Below, piece after piece: positions 7,953 through 15,910 of a stretch of DNA of 64,000 bases. The position numbers and the translations under genes were made by a program. Source of the stretch: Streptomyces sp. IMTB 2501 (lineage in GTDB: Bacteria; Actinomycetota; Actinomycetes; Streptomycetales; Streptomycetaceae); the NCBI RefSeq assembly GCF_001953885.1, contig NZ_MQUS01000002.1:1-64000 (forward strand), written 5' to 3'. The notes under the pieces were generated by a model that saw nothing but the letters and a program-made list of their open reading frames with translations, searched no databases and was not told where the DNA came from. Every line of letters begins with the position of its first letter. Position 1 is the stretch's first letter.

Positions 7953-9631
7953 CCGCGGTCCTCCTCCTCCGCCTTCGCGGTAGTGGTGCCCGCCGCCAGA
8001 CGACGCCGCGCCCACCGGCCGAGCACGTCTCTCTCGATCTTCGCGTTGTGCCGGATGTCGACCGGGAATCCGGGGTGGAAGAGGATCGCCCGGACCTGAG
8101 CGCCACCTTCCAGCGCTGCGAGGGCGCGACGCAGGTCCGCGACGATCCGGCCGCGCTCGGCGCCGCGCCGCTGCCCGTCGGCTTCCACGCACAGCGCGGG
8201 CACGGCCTGTTGCTCGCGGCCGGCGTCGACCAGCGCGGTGCGCCGGACACCGTCGACCGCGTTGCATGCCGGTTCGACGCACTCGGTGTACAGGGGGCCG
8301 TCGGGGCCGGGAACGGCGTGGGCCTTGCGTCCGCAGTACCAGAGGTTGCCCTCGTCGTCCGTGCGGCCCAGGTCGCCGGTGCGGTGCCAGACATACGCCC
8401 CGTCGGGGATCTTCGCCTCGGCGTCGGCCCGCGGGCGGCCGTAGTAGCCGCGGCTGACCAGGGGGCCGCGCACCGTGATCTCGCCGACGGCGTGTGCGGG
8501 CAGCGGCTCGACCTCGGACCAGCGGGCGATCGGTCCGGCTCCGGCCGGGATGACGCGCACCGACATGGCCGGCACCACCCGGCCCACGCACCGGCCACCG
8601 CCTCGTTCGGACGCGGCGCGCACGGAACGCAGGGCCGGGCCGTCGATCGCGCTCACCGGAAGGCTCTCGGTGGCGCCGTAGACGCTCCGGATCACCGCCT
8701 GGTCCGGCAGGGTGCCGGTGAGGCGGTCCAGCAGGCCGTACTCCAGCGGGGCCCCGAAGGTGGCGACCGACCGCACGGTGGCGAGGGCCGGTTCCCGGTG
8801 GCCGTCCCCGGCGAGAACGGTCATGAGCGCCGGGGAGCCGAGCACACAGGCCGCACGCGTCTGCGCTGCCGCGCGCAGCAGGTCGTCACGGCGGGCCCGG
8901 CCCGGCCTGCGGAAGTCCATCCGGGGAATGACGACGGTGACGCCGAGCGCCGGGCCGCCCAGGGCGAAGGGCAGGAAGCCGACGACCGCCACGTCTCCCG
9001 GCCGCGCTCCGAGCACGCCTCCCGTGGCGCCGCACTGGCGCACCAGCTGTTCGTTGCTGTAGACCGCGCCCTTCGGAGTGCCCGTGGAACCGGACGTGTA
9101 GGCGATCAGCGCCGTGCTGTCGCCGGTGGCGCCGAGAGCGGCGCGTGGTGCCGTGCGGGAGAGTGCGGCGATCGTCGGCCAGGGCCCGGGACCCGACCCG
9201 GTGCAGAGCACCGTGTGCACACTGGGTCGTGCCCAGCCGTACAGCACCCGTGCCACCTGGGCGAGCGGCTCCGCCACGAACGCCTGCGGGGCGGCCTCGC
9301 GCAGGCACCGGTGCAGGGCCGCACGGGGCAGGCCGGGGTCGATCAGTACGGCGCAGGCGCCGAGCGCGGACAGCGCGTACACCGTGGTGAGCAGGTCCAG
9401 TGGGCGGCGGGTCAGCACCACCGCGCGGGTGCCCGGCCCGATGCCCGCGGCCGCCAGCGCGTCCGCGGTCCGCCGGCACCGGCCGTACAGGCCGGCATAG
9501 GTGATCCGTTCCCGGCGCCGGCCGCAGAACGTGTCGAGTGCGACGGCGGTGGGCTGGGCCTGCTTCCAGTACGCCAGCCTGCCCAGCAGCCCGGCCTGCG
9601 TCCCGGCCGCGGCGGTGGCGGAGACGGACAT
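7949..9631 (-). CDS. oleC: OleC-like AMP-dependent ligase (beta-lactone synthetase)
   Basis: 560-residue member of the ANL adenylating superfamily. OleC enzymes turn the beta-hydroxy acid from OleD into a cis-beta-lactone with ATP. The P-loop YTSGSTGTPKG is at 178-188, the A5-like motif is SVYGATESLPVS, the A8 hinge region is WHRTGDLGRTDDEG and the C-terminal catalytic Lys is in RHNAKIERDVLG. The stretch PLYTECVEPACNAVDGVRR is typical of OleC and not of acyl-CoA synthetases. It starts 3 bp after the oleB stop and overlaps oleD by four bases. An ordinary fatty acyl-AMP ligase is the alternative; the gene order argues for OleC. Confidence 0.82.
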   Translation of the reverse strand: MSVSATAAAGTQAGLLGRLAYWKQAQPTAVALDTFCGRRRERITYAGLYGRCRRTADALAAAGIGPGTRAVVLTRRPLDLLTTVYALSALGACAVLIDPGLPRAALHRCLREAAPQAFVAEPLAQVARVLYGWARPSVHTVLCTGSGPGPWPTIAALSRTAPRAALGATGDSTALIAYTSGSTGTPKGAVYSNEQLVRQCGATGGVLGARPGDVAVVGFLPFALGGPALGVTVVIPRMDFRRPGRARRDDLLRAAAQTRAACVLGSPALMTVLAGDGHREPALATVRSVATFGAPLEYGLLDRLTGTLPDQAVIRSVYGATESLPVSAIDGPALRSVRAASERGGGRCVGRVVPAMSVRVIPAGAGPIARWSEVEPLPAHAVGEITVRGPLVSRGYYGRPRADAEAKIPDGAYVWHRTGDLGRTDDEGNLWYCGRKAHAVPGPDGPLYTECVEPACNAVDGVRRTALVDAGREQQAVPALCVEADGQRRGAERGRIVADLRRALAALEGGAQVRAILFHPGFPVDIRHNAKIERDVLGRWARRRLAAGTTTAKAEEEDRG

Positions 9632-9634
9632 GGC

Positions 9635-10561
9635 TCAGCTCTGCCTTCCCTGGTGGCAGCCCAGGAAGTCCCGTACGCACGCGATGACTTCGTCGCGGGC
9701 GTCCTCCTGGACGAAGTGCCCGGCGCGTGGGAACAGCCGCACCTCGGCGGAGGGGAAGCGGCGCATCCACTCGGCGAGGAAGCGGTGGTCGAAGACCGGG
9801 TCCCGGCCGCCCCAGCACACCAGTATCGGCAGTGACGTCAACGCCGGTGCCTCGACCGGGCCCACGTCGATCAGCGGCCACGCCGGGTCGGTGGGGGCCA
9901 GCGGGATGTCCTGGATGAACCGCACGACCGCCAGCCGCCGGTGCCTGCCGCGATAGGGGGCCGCATAGGCACGGCGCACGGGCGCGGGCAGCGGCGAGGT
10001 CACCCCGAGGCGGGAGGCGGCCAGGACGAAGGCGTTGGTGCGGTGCACGAACCAGGCCGGCGTGCGGCCCCCGCCACGGATCAGACGGAGGTACCACGGC
10101 AGCCGGGCACCGGCCGGCAACGGGAAGGCCGCTGAGTTGAGCATGACGATGCGGGACAGCCAATCGGGCCGGCGGCGTGCCCAGGCCATGCCGATGACAC
10201 CGCCCCAGTCGTGCCCGATCAGGGTCCAGCCCCGGTCCGGCAGGCCGCGTTCGGCCACCAGGTGCTCCACCAGTCGCTCCAGATCCGCCAGGCGACGGGA
10301 CGCGGTGTAGGGGTAGGCGGACTGTCCGGGGCGGTCGGACAGGCCCATACCGATGTGGTCGGGGACGACGCACCGGTGGCCGGCGCGCAACTCCCGCACC
10401 AGGCCCCGCCACATGTAACTCCAGCTGGGGTTGCCGTGCAGCATCAGCACCGGCGCACCCGCCCCCTCGTCGAGGTAGTGCTGCCGCACACCCTCGTGTG
10501 CGAACCAGTGGGGGGTGAAGTCGTAGTCGGTAGGGGGAAGTTCGGCCTCGGTCAGTGACAC
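9635..10561 (-). CDS. oleB: OleB-like alpha/beta hydrolase (haloalkane-dehalogenase family, beta-lactone decarboxylase)
   Basis: About 308 residues from GTG 10561; an ATG at 10612 would add 17 residues. OleB decarboxylates the cis-beta-lactone from OleC to a cis-olefin. The nucleophile is Asp118 in LIGHDWGGVIG, the oxyanion/halide region is HGNPSWSYMWR (42-52) and the catalytic His is in RAGHFVQED, so the active site looks intact. This favours an olefin end product over an accumulated beta-lactone. It is first in the oleB-C-D unit, divergent from the oleA-ACP-KS unit, with about 225 bp between the two starts. Confidence 0.8.
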   Translation of the reverse strand: MSLTEAELPPTDYDFTPHWFAHEGVRQHYLDEGAGAPVLMLHGNPSWSYMWRGLVRELRAGHRCVVPDHIGMGLSDRPGQSAYPYTASRRLADLERLVEHLVAERGLPDRGWTLIGHDWGGVIGMAWARRRPDWLSRIVMLNSAAFPLPAGARLPWYLRLIRGGGRTPAWFVHRTNAFVLAASRLGVTSPLPAPVRRAYAAPYRGRHRRLAVVRFIQDIPLAPTDPAWPLIDVGPVEAPALTSLPILVCWGGRDPVFDHRFLAEWMRRFPSAEVRLFPRAGHFVQEDARDEVIACVRDFLGCHQGRQS

Positions 10562-10786
10562 CGGAGCATTGTCGGCCCCGCGAGATCCTCTCCCTGTCGC
10601 ACGTAACTCCACCGTATGAAGCCCTCGACCATGATCACTCCAATGGCCGCATGGGGACCGGCATCCGTTTGCGGTGCGCCGCTTTCCTCACTTCACTGGC
10701 GGCCCGAGCCGCCGCCGGGCGGCACTCGACGACGACTGCGGTATGCCGCAACGACTGCGGTATGCCGCGGAGACGACACGACTGCC
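10562..10786. promoter_or_regulatory. Divergent promoter region of the ole-like locus
   Basis: Intergenic DNA between the oleB-like and oleA-like starts. It should carry promoters for both arms. The only clear structure is the tandem 19-bp repeat at 10732-10769, close to the oleA start. I do not see convincing -35/-10 pairs. Confidence 0.5.
10732..10769. repeat. Tandem 19-bp repeat with palindromic core, candidate operator
   Basis: Two adjacent copies of ACGACTGCGGTATGCCGC followed by A or G, starting at 10732 and 10751. Each contains GCGG-TATG-CCGC, a 4-bp inverted repeat around a 4-base spacer. They end 18 bp before the oleA start codon, so a bound protein would block initiation. No regulator gene is adjacent. 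Confidence 0.5.
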
Positions 10787-11797
10787 ATGACCAACCCCCG
10801 CTACAGCACGATCCGTCGGGTCGCCGTCCATGTGCCCGCCGACCGTCGGACCGGCACGGAGATCGAGGACGAGGTCCGCTCCCGGAACCCCGGCGTACGA
10901 CTCATGCCCGGCCTGCTGAGGCAGATGTACGGCTTCGAGGAGTGCCGCGTCGCCCCGCCCGGCACCTGGCCCTCCGACCTGGCCGCCGCGGCCGGCCGCC
11001 GCGCCCTGGAGCGGGCCGGCCTGGCCCCGGACGCCGTCGACCTGCTGATCTTCGCCTCCGCGAGCGAGGACGTCGAGGAACCGGCCACCGCACATGTCGT
11101 GGCGCACAAACTCGGTGTCACCGCACCGGTCTTCGACGTGCAGAACGCCTGCAACGGCGTCCTGAACGCGCTGGAGATCGCCGACTCCTTGATCCGCGCG
11201 GGTCGTTACGCACGCGTGCTCGTGACCACGGGGGAGCGCGGCAGCCGACTGTCCGCGCTCCCGGTCCGCGACCGCCTGGAACTGGCGCTGCTGCTGCCCG
11301 CGTTGACACTGGGTGACCTCGGCGCCGCCCTGCTCGTGGAGGCGAGCGACCGGCCCGGGATCCTCGCCGCCGCGTTCAGCGCCAACTCCTCGGGCTGGCA
11401 GGCCGCCACCGTCACCAACCCGTACTTCCGGCAAAGTGCCGACGCCCCTGCGGTCCGGTTCGACTCCGCGGCCCTCGCCGCCTCCTTCCCGGGCCTGGAA
11501 GCCGGCGCGTTCGACGTGCTCCACGCGGCCGGCCGCAAGCCGGGAGACCTGGACCTCGTGTGCGTGCACCAGCCGTCCGTCGCCTTCACCCGCACCATCC
11601 TCGACTCCCTCGGCGTACCCGAGGACAAGGCCGTACCCGTCTTCACGGCCTACGGCAACGTCGCCACCGCCGGCCTTCCCCTGCAACTCACGGAAGCCGC
11701 GGAGCAGGGGCGGTTACGTCCGGGCGACCTGGTCGGCCTCTTCGGGCTGGCCAGCGGAGCCTCCGGCGGGCTGGTCCTTCTGGAGTGGAGCCCCTGA
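10787..11797 (+). CDS. oleA: OleA-like thiolase (KAS III fold)
   Basis: 336 residues. OleA joins two fatty acyl thioesters head to head by a non-decarboxylating Claisen condensation. The thiolase triad is Cys122 (VQNACNGV), His261 (CVHQPSVAF) and Asn291 (YGNVATAG). The EEPATA motif near 97-102 matches the region of the special catalytic Glu of OleA, which FabH lacks (placed from memory). ATG 10787 is used; GGAGA lies 13 bases upstream. Codon 310 is TTA (11714-11716), so translation should need the bldA leucyl-tRNA. It is followed 44 bp later by an ACP gene. A FabH-like starter synthase is the alternative. Confidence 0.8.
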   Translation: MTNPRYSTIRRVAVHVPADRRTGTEIEDEVRSRNPGVRLMPGLLRQMYGFEECRVAPPGTWPSDLAAAAGRRALERAGLAPDAVDLLIFASASEDVEEPATAHVVAHKLGVTAPVFDVQNACNGVLNALEIADSLIRAGRYARVLVTTGERGSRLSALPVRDRLELALLLPALTLGDLGAALLVEASDRPGILAAAFSANSSGWQAATVTNPYFRQSADAPAVRFDSAALAASFPGLEAGAFDVLHAAGRKPGDLDLVCVHQPSVAFTRTILDSLGVPEDKAVPVFTAYGNVATAGLPLQLTEAAEQGRLRPGDLVGLFGLASGASGGLVLLEWSP

Positions 11798-11841
11798 CAC
11801 ACATCCGCAGTCCCGACGATCGCGACCCCGAGGAAAAGGCC

Positions 11842-12096
11842 ATGACCGACACCTACGACACCATCCGCTCCGTACTGACCGGCAGTTTCCTCGTTCCGGA
11901 AGCCGAACTCGGCCCCGAGGCCACTCTGGAGCAGCTCGAACTGGACTCCCTCGCACTGGCCGAGTTCGCGCTGATCCTGGACGAGAGACTCGGAGTGAAG
12001 ATCGACAGCGAGCACGCCACCCGGACCACCACACTCGCCGAAGTCACCGAGTACGTGGACACTTTGCGCACTTCGGCCACGGTGACGGCCCCGTGA
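11842..12096 (+). CDS. Acyl carrier protein
   Basis: 84 residues. Ser36 in LELDSLALAEF is the phosphopantetheine site, and the surrounding four-helix ACP pattern is clear. AGGA lies upstream of ATG 11842. It sits between the oleA-like gene and a FabF-type ketosynthase and overlaps the latter by four bases (GTGA), so the pair is coupled. Known OleABCD systems use acyl-CoA and have no dedicated ACP. Its presence suggests that an acyl chain is built or presented on this carrier before OleA acts. Confidence 0.9.
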   Translation: MTDTYDTIRSVLTGSFLVPEAELGPEATLEQLELDSLALAEFALILDERLGVKIDSEHATRTTTLAEVTEYVDTLRTSATVTAP

Positions 12097-13313
12097 CGGC
12101 CTCGATCGCCGTCACCGGCCTGGGACTGGTCACACCCGCCGGGATCGGCGTCGACGACACATGGACCGGCGTGTGCGCGGGGCAGGCCACCGCCGCCCCG
12201 GACCCCGCCCTCGCCGGACTGCCCGTCGACTTCTCCTGCCGGGTCCCGCTCGCGGAGCAGGATCTGGACCGGCGGGTCGGACGCAAGGCCTGGCGCATGG
12301 GCCGCTTCGCGAAGCTCGCCGTGCTGGCGGCCCGGGAGGCGGTCCGCGACGCCGGGCTCGACCCCGCCAGCTGGGACGGGGCCAGGGTCGCCACGGTCAT
12401 CGGCTGCGGCATGGGCGGGTTGGAGAAGCTGGAGGAGCAGTACGCGCGCCTCGAACAGCGCGGAGCCGACCTGACGTCACCCCTCGCCATTCCGATGATC
12501 ATCCCGAACCTCGGCACGGGTGAGGTCTCCATCGACCTCCGGTCGCGCGGGCCCGGGCTCAGCCCCGCCACCGCCTGCGCCTCCGGTGCCAGTGCCATCG
12601 CCACGGCCCGGGACCTGCTCGTCGGCGGCCTGTGTGACATCGCGGTCACGGGAGGCGTGGAAGCCGCGGTCAGCCGTGTGTGCACCATCGGCTTCTGGCG
12701 TATGGGTGCCCTCTCCGTACGGTCCGACCGGGCCGCGGCCTCCCGCCCGTTCGCCGCCGACCGGGACGGCTTCGTCATGGCGGAAGGCGCCGGGATCCTG
12801 GTGCTGGAGCGCACCGCCGACGCCACCGCCCGCGGTGTGCGCCCCCGCGCCCTGCTCGCGGGCTGCGGCAGCACGTCCGACGCCCACCACCCGACGGCAC
12901 TGCCCGAGGACGCCCATGGTGCCGAGGCCGCCCTGCGCACCGCGCTCGCCGAGGCCGGGCTCGCCCCGGACGACGTGGATCACGTCAATGCGCACGGCAC
13001 CTCGACACCGCTCAACGACGCCGCCGAGGCCGCGCTGATCGCCCGAGTCCTGCCGCACCGCCCGAGCGTCACCGCCGCCAAGGGCGTGCTCGGGCACACC
13101 CTCGGCGCGTCCGGGGCGATCGAAGCGGCGCTGACGGTCCTCACCCTCCAGCACCACCGCATCCCACCGATCGCCAACCTCCAGGCACCCGCGCCCGAGT
13201 TCGACATCGACTGTGTCACCAAGCGACCCCGCCAGCAGGACCTGCGCACCGCCGTCAGCCACTCCTTCGGCTTCGGCGGCCACAACGTCGTCCTCGCCCT
13301 CACCGCTCCCTGA
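12093..13313 (+). CDS. Beta-ketoacyl-ACP synthase II (FabF-like)
   Basis: 406 residues, decarboxylating ketosynthase that elongates acyl-ACP with malonyl-ACP. The complete Cys-His-His set is present: Cys162 (TACASGAS), His301 (NAHGTSTPLND) and His335 (GHTLGASG), with the Lys of AAKGVLG. So it is an active KS, not a chain-length factor. GTG 12093 overlaps the ACP stop. There is no ketoreductase, dehydratase or acyltransferase beside it, so these would come from fatty acid synthase. It probably tailors or elongates the chain handed to the OleA-like enzyme; that role is inference. Confidence 0.88.
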   Translation: MTASIAVTGLGLVTPAGIGVDDTWTGVCAGQATAAPDPALAGLPVDFSCRVPLAEQDLDRRVGRKAWRMGRFAKLAVLAAREAVRDAGLDPASWDGARVATVIGCGMGGLEKLEEQYARLEQRGADLTSPLAIPMIIPNLGTGEVSIDLRSRGPGLSPATACASGASAIATARDLLVGGLCDIAVTGGVEAAVSRVCTIGFWRMGALSVRSDRAAASRPFAADRDGFVMAEGAGILVLERTADATARGVRPRALLAGCGSTSDAHHPTALPEDAHGAEAALRTALAEAGLAPDDVDHVNAHGTSTPLNDAAEAALIARVLPHRPSVTAAKGVLGHTLGASGAIEAALTVLTLQHHRIPPIANLQAPAPEFDIDCVTKRPRQQDLRTAVSHSFGFGGHNVVLALTAP

Positions 13314-13890
13314 GCGCGCCCCCCGGATGTTCCTCCGCACCGTCTCCGGACAAGACGACATCGAAGAGCCCGCCGGTGTGAACGCGGCAGGACGGGCAGG
13401 ACACCGTCGGCTTCGGTGGGCGGTTCGCCCGGCTGCACAGGCATGGAAGCTCGACTCGGCCGTCGGGCCGGTCCGCACCGCGGACGTCGCGGTGCGGCGT
13501 CTCCCTTCGGTGCCCCCAGCTGCCCGGCCCCGCAACCCACGTGCCGGGAGGCGGAGTTGACGCACAGGGGGACGGCCGTCTCGTACGCGTCGTGCCTCGT
13601 GCGGCCGTCGCTAAGACCGACGTGGGCGCTGACCAGCATCCTGCGAGGCCTCTCACTGGAAGGCGTCGAGGAACACGCCGTCCTGGTCGTCCGCCCGGCG
13701 CAGTCGGTCATCCGCACCACCAACGTGGCGTCGCCGTGAAGCCGGCAGCTCTGCGACTCCCCAGGGGCGCGGGGAACCGCGCGAAAAGCAACAGCGGGCC
13801 TCCGCCCCGAAGACGGCCGCACCCCTCCCCACGAACCGGTCCGCAGCCGAACGAACGGCTCAGGGCCTCAAACTGCTAAAGCACCGCAGG
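13314..13890. other. Gene-free stretch after the ketosynthase gene
   Basis: 577 bp between two convergent genes. Short open frames exist on both strands but none has a ribosome site, a family signature or sensible composition. A run such as LTSILRGLSLEGVEEHAVLVV near 13630-13740 could be the decayed end of a gene, but I cannot identify it. Near 13760-13790 there is a partial copy of the common Streptomyces CCCCAGGGGCGCGGGGAAC motif. Confidence 0.5.
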
Positions 13891-14619
13891 TCACAGGGCC
13901 TCGGCCGCGCGCAGCTGCTCCATCGTGGGCGCCGTGCCGCCCAGATGGGCCGGCAGCCACCAGGAGTCCTCAAGGCCCTTGGGCCGGCCCGGGTAGGCGC
14001 GCTGCGCGACCTCCAGTACTTCCTGGACGGCCCCGCGCAGCCGGCGGGTGATCGCGCCCGCGTACTGGTCGCGGGGTGCCTCGACCGCCTCGCCGACCCG
14101 CATGGTGATGGGCAGGTGGTTGCGCTTCAGGTTGCGGGGGTGGCCCTTCGTCCACAGCCGCTGGGTGCCCCACACCGCCATCGGGATCAGCGGGACGCCG
14201 GCGTCCTGGGCGAGGCGGGCCGCACCGGACTTGAAGCTCTTCAGCGTGAACGACTGCGAGATGGTGGCCTCCGGGAAGACCCCGACCACTTCGCCCGAAC
14301 GCAGCGAGTCCAGCGCGTGCGCATAGGCCGCCTCGCCCTGCTTGCGGTCCACCGGGATGTGCTTCATGCCGCGCATCAGCGGACCGGAGATGCGGTGCCG
14401 GAAGACGGACTCCTTCGCCATGAAGCGCACCAGGCGCTTCTGCGGCAGGGCCGCCAGGCCGTTGAAGACGAAGTCCAGATAGCTGATGTGATTGCTGACG
14501 AGCACGGCGCCGCCCGAGCGCGGGATGTTCTCCGACCCCTGGCAGTCGATCTTCAGGTCCCAGACCTTGAACAACGTCTTGGCGAAACCGATGACGGGAC
14601 GGTAGACCAGCTCTGCCAT
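13891..14619 (-). CDS. plsC: 1-acyl-sn-glycerol-3-phosphate acyltransferase (PlsC family)
   Basis: 242 residues. It acylates lysophosphatidic acid at the inner face of the membrane in phospholipid synthesis. The acyltransferase motif is NHISYLD (His44, Asp49), followed by an FPEATIS motif at about 115 where the usual FPEG has Ala, and a PMAVWGTQRLW block. The C-terminal tail (GLEDSWWLPAHLGGTAPT) is typical of the Streptomyces paralogues. It stands alone; its neighbour on the ketosynthase side is 577 bp away, so a functional link to the ole-like locus is only suggested by both being lipid genes. Confidence 0.88.
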   Translation of the reverse strand: MAELVYRPVIGFAKTLFKVWDLKIDCQGSENIPRSGGAVLVSNHISYLDFVFNGLAALPQKRLVRFMAKESVFRHRISGPLMRGMKHIPVDRKQGEAAYAHALDSLRSGEVVGVFPEATISQSFTLKSFKSGAARLAQDAGVPLIPMAVWGTQRLWTKGHPRNLKRNHLPITMRVGEAVEAPRDQYAGAITRRLRGAVQEVLEVAQRAYPGRPKGLEDSWWLPAHLGGTAPTMEQLRAAEAL

Positions 14620-14808
14620 GGGCGGGACGGACCCTTCCTGCTCTGCTCGGGAAAGGGGGGCTCCCGGCGGGAAAGTTACGCAGCCGTAGGTTTACGGCGT
14701 CTCGCAGATCGTGCCCGAAGAACGGACGGGTAGCCAGTCCTGGTGCCCCGGAGTGGCGAGATCCTCGTCACGTCGGCCGCCATCCCACCTTGGATCTTTA
14801 AAGCACCT

Positions 14809-15225
14809 TTACTCCGCCCGTACCGAGGCCCTCTTCAGTAGAAGGAACATCTCGCACCCCAGGCAGTACCCGAACGCCGCGTTCAGGAAGGCGGCTGCGA
14901 GCGCCGCCCCGGTCGCGGCCAGTCCGAGCCACTGCGGCCCCACGGTGAACCCGACAAGACCGAGCCCGGCGAACACCAGCCCCACCGCCTGCGCGAACCT
15001 CGGTGGTTCCGGCGCCTCGAACTCCCGCGGCGGTCCGAGCCGCGGCCGTACGGCGGTGCGGAACACCCAGCCGTACGGCGACCGCTGCACACCCGCGGCC
15101 GCGCCGAGCGCGAACACCAGCGTCTGCCAGCCCAGCAGCCAGCCGTTCTGCAGGCTCAGGGCGGCGGCCAGAACCACCGTCGTCACGGCCGCCCCGAACC
15201 GCGGCCCCCTCACATCGATGTCCAT
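14809..15225 (-). CDS. DUF4395 membrane protein with CxxC motif
   Basis: 138 residues with about three to four hydrophobic segments (near 12-30, 34-45, 80-96, 100-115). It ends in a redox-type CLGC at 121-124 (FGYCLGCEMF). The family is commonly found beside thioredoxin or rhodanese genes and is thought to be a membrane redox or sulfur-handling protein; the activity is unknown. ATG 15225 gives MDIDVRGPRFGAA, the standard N-terminus. It is divergent from a membrane-anchored thioredoxin gene with 60 bp between starts, so the two probably share control and may exchange electrons. Confidence 0.8.
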   Translation of the reverse strand: MDIDVRGPRFGAAVTTVVLAAALSLQNGWLLGWQTLVFALGAAAGVQRSPYGWVFRTAVRPRLGPPREFEAPEPPRFAQAVGLVFAGLGLVGFTVGPQWLGLAATGAALAAAFLNAAFGYCLGCEMFLLLKRASVRAE

Positions 15226-15285
15226 GAACCAAGCATTCCGCAACGGAAACTCCTGCGGGAGGCGGGAATCTTTGCAGTCTCGTGA

Positions 15286-15714
15286 ATGCTTGTGCAGATG
15301 ATGACCGGACTGGTGGTGTGCGTGGCGGTGCTCGTCGTGGCGAGCGCCGCCGGAGTGCTGTACAAGCGGCGGAGCGGGAGAGTGCGGGTGCGCGGGCGGG
15401 ACGACGGCAAGCGGCTGGGCGCGGCCGAACTGGGCGGCGAACTCGGTGAGCGGGCCACGCTGGTCCAGTTCTCCAGTGCCTTCTGTGCGCCCTGCCGGGC
15501 CACCCGGCGTGTGCTCGGCGAGGTCGCCGGCCTGGTGCCCGGGGTGACCCACGTCGAGATCGACGCCGAGGCCCACCTGGACCTCGTACGCCGTCTGGAG
15601 ATCCTCAAGACGCCCACCGCGCTGGTGCTCGACGCCGACGGGCGGGTGGTGCGGCGCGCCACCGGACAGCCCCGCAAGGCCGATGTCATCGCGGCGCTGG
15701 GGGAGGCCGTGTGA
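15286..15714 (+). CDS. Membrane-anchored thioredoxin-like protein
   Basis: 142 residues. An N-terminal hydrophobic segment (about 7-26, TGLVVCVAVLVVASAAGVLY) is followed by a thioredoxin fold with active site FCAPC (Cys67, Cys70) and the cis-Pro region LKTPTALVLD. It is expected to face the cytoplasm or the outside depending on orientation; positive residues after the segment (KRRSGR) suggest the domain stays inside. Two further ATGs at 15298 and 15301 could be the true start. It is divergent from the DUF4395 gene. Confidence 0.82.
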   Translation: MLVQMMTGLVVCVAVLVVASAAGVLYKRRSGRVRVRGRDDGKRLGAAELGGELGERATLVQFSSAFCAPCRATRRVLGEVAGLVPGVTHVEIDAEAHLDLVRRLEILKTPTALVLDADGRVVRRATGQPRKADVIAALGEAV

Positions 15715-15785
15715 GTGCGGTGACGTATCTCCCGGATCGCGGAACGTACTTGACTGTGCGTGCCACCTATCGTCAGCCTGACCCT

Positions 15786-15866
15786 ATGCCGATCGAACTC
15801 CTTCTCCACGGGCGGGTCCACGTCGACCTCGCCCGCACCGCGAGCGCCACCTGTCCGGACTGTTGA
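15786..15866 (+). CDS. Cysteine-containing leader peptide (VDLxR family)
   Basis: A 26-codon open frame starts at ATG 15786 and ends with HVDLARTASATCPDC and a stop. It matches the pattern of the short actinobacterial leader peptides (basic/aromatic start, HVDLxR, Ser-x-x-Cys near the end) that precede sulfur and redox genes. It ends 44 bp before the flavin reductase start. Two Cys codons at the end suggest that ribosome stalling when cysteine is scarce controls the downstream gene. Attenuation is inferred; I did not derive a definite pair of alternative hairpins. Confidence 0.65.
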   Translation: MPIELLLHGRVHVDLARTASATCPDC

Positions 15867-15910
15867 GCACCGACGGCCCAGCTCGCGACCTCCAGCAGAA
15901 GGACCACTCG

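Noticed and set aside
11313..12092. Upstream extension of the ketosynthase frame
   Set aside because: It overlaps the oleA-like and ACP genes in another frame and is Ser/Pro/Arg-rich. The real start is GTG 12093.
13416..13739. 107-codon plus-strand open frame after the ketosynthase
   Set aside because: No ribosome site, atypical composition and no family. At most a decayed gene end.
15750..15773. TTGACT followed by TATCGT before the leader peptide as a promoter
   Set aside because: The spacer is only 12 bp, too short for a sigma-70-type promoter.
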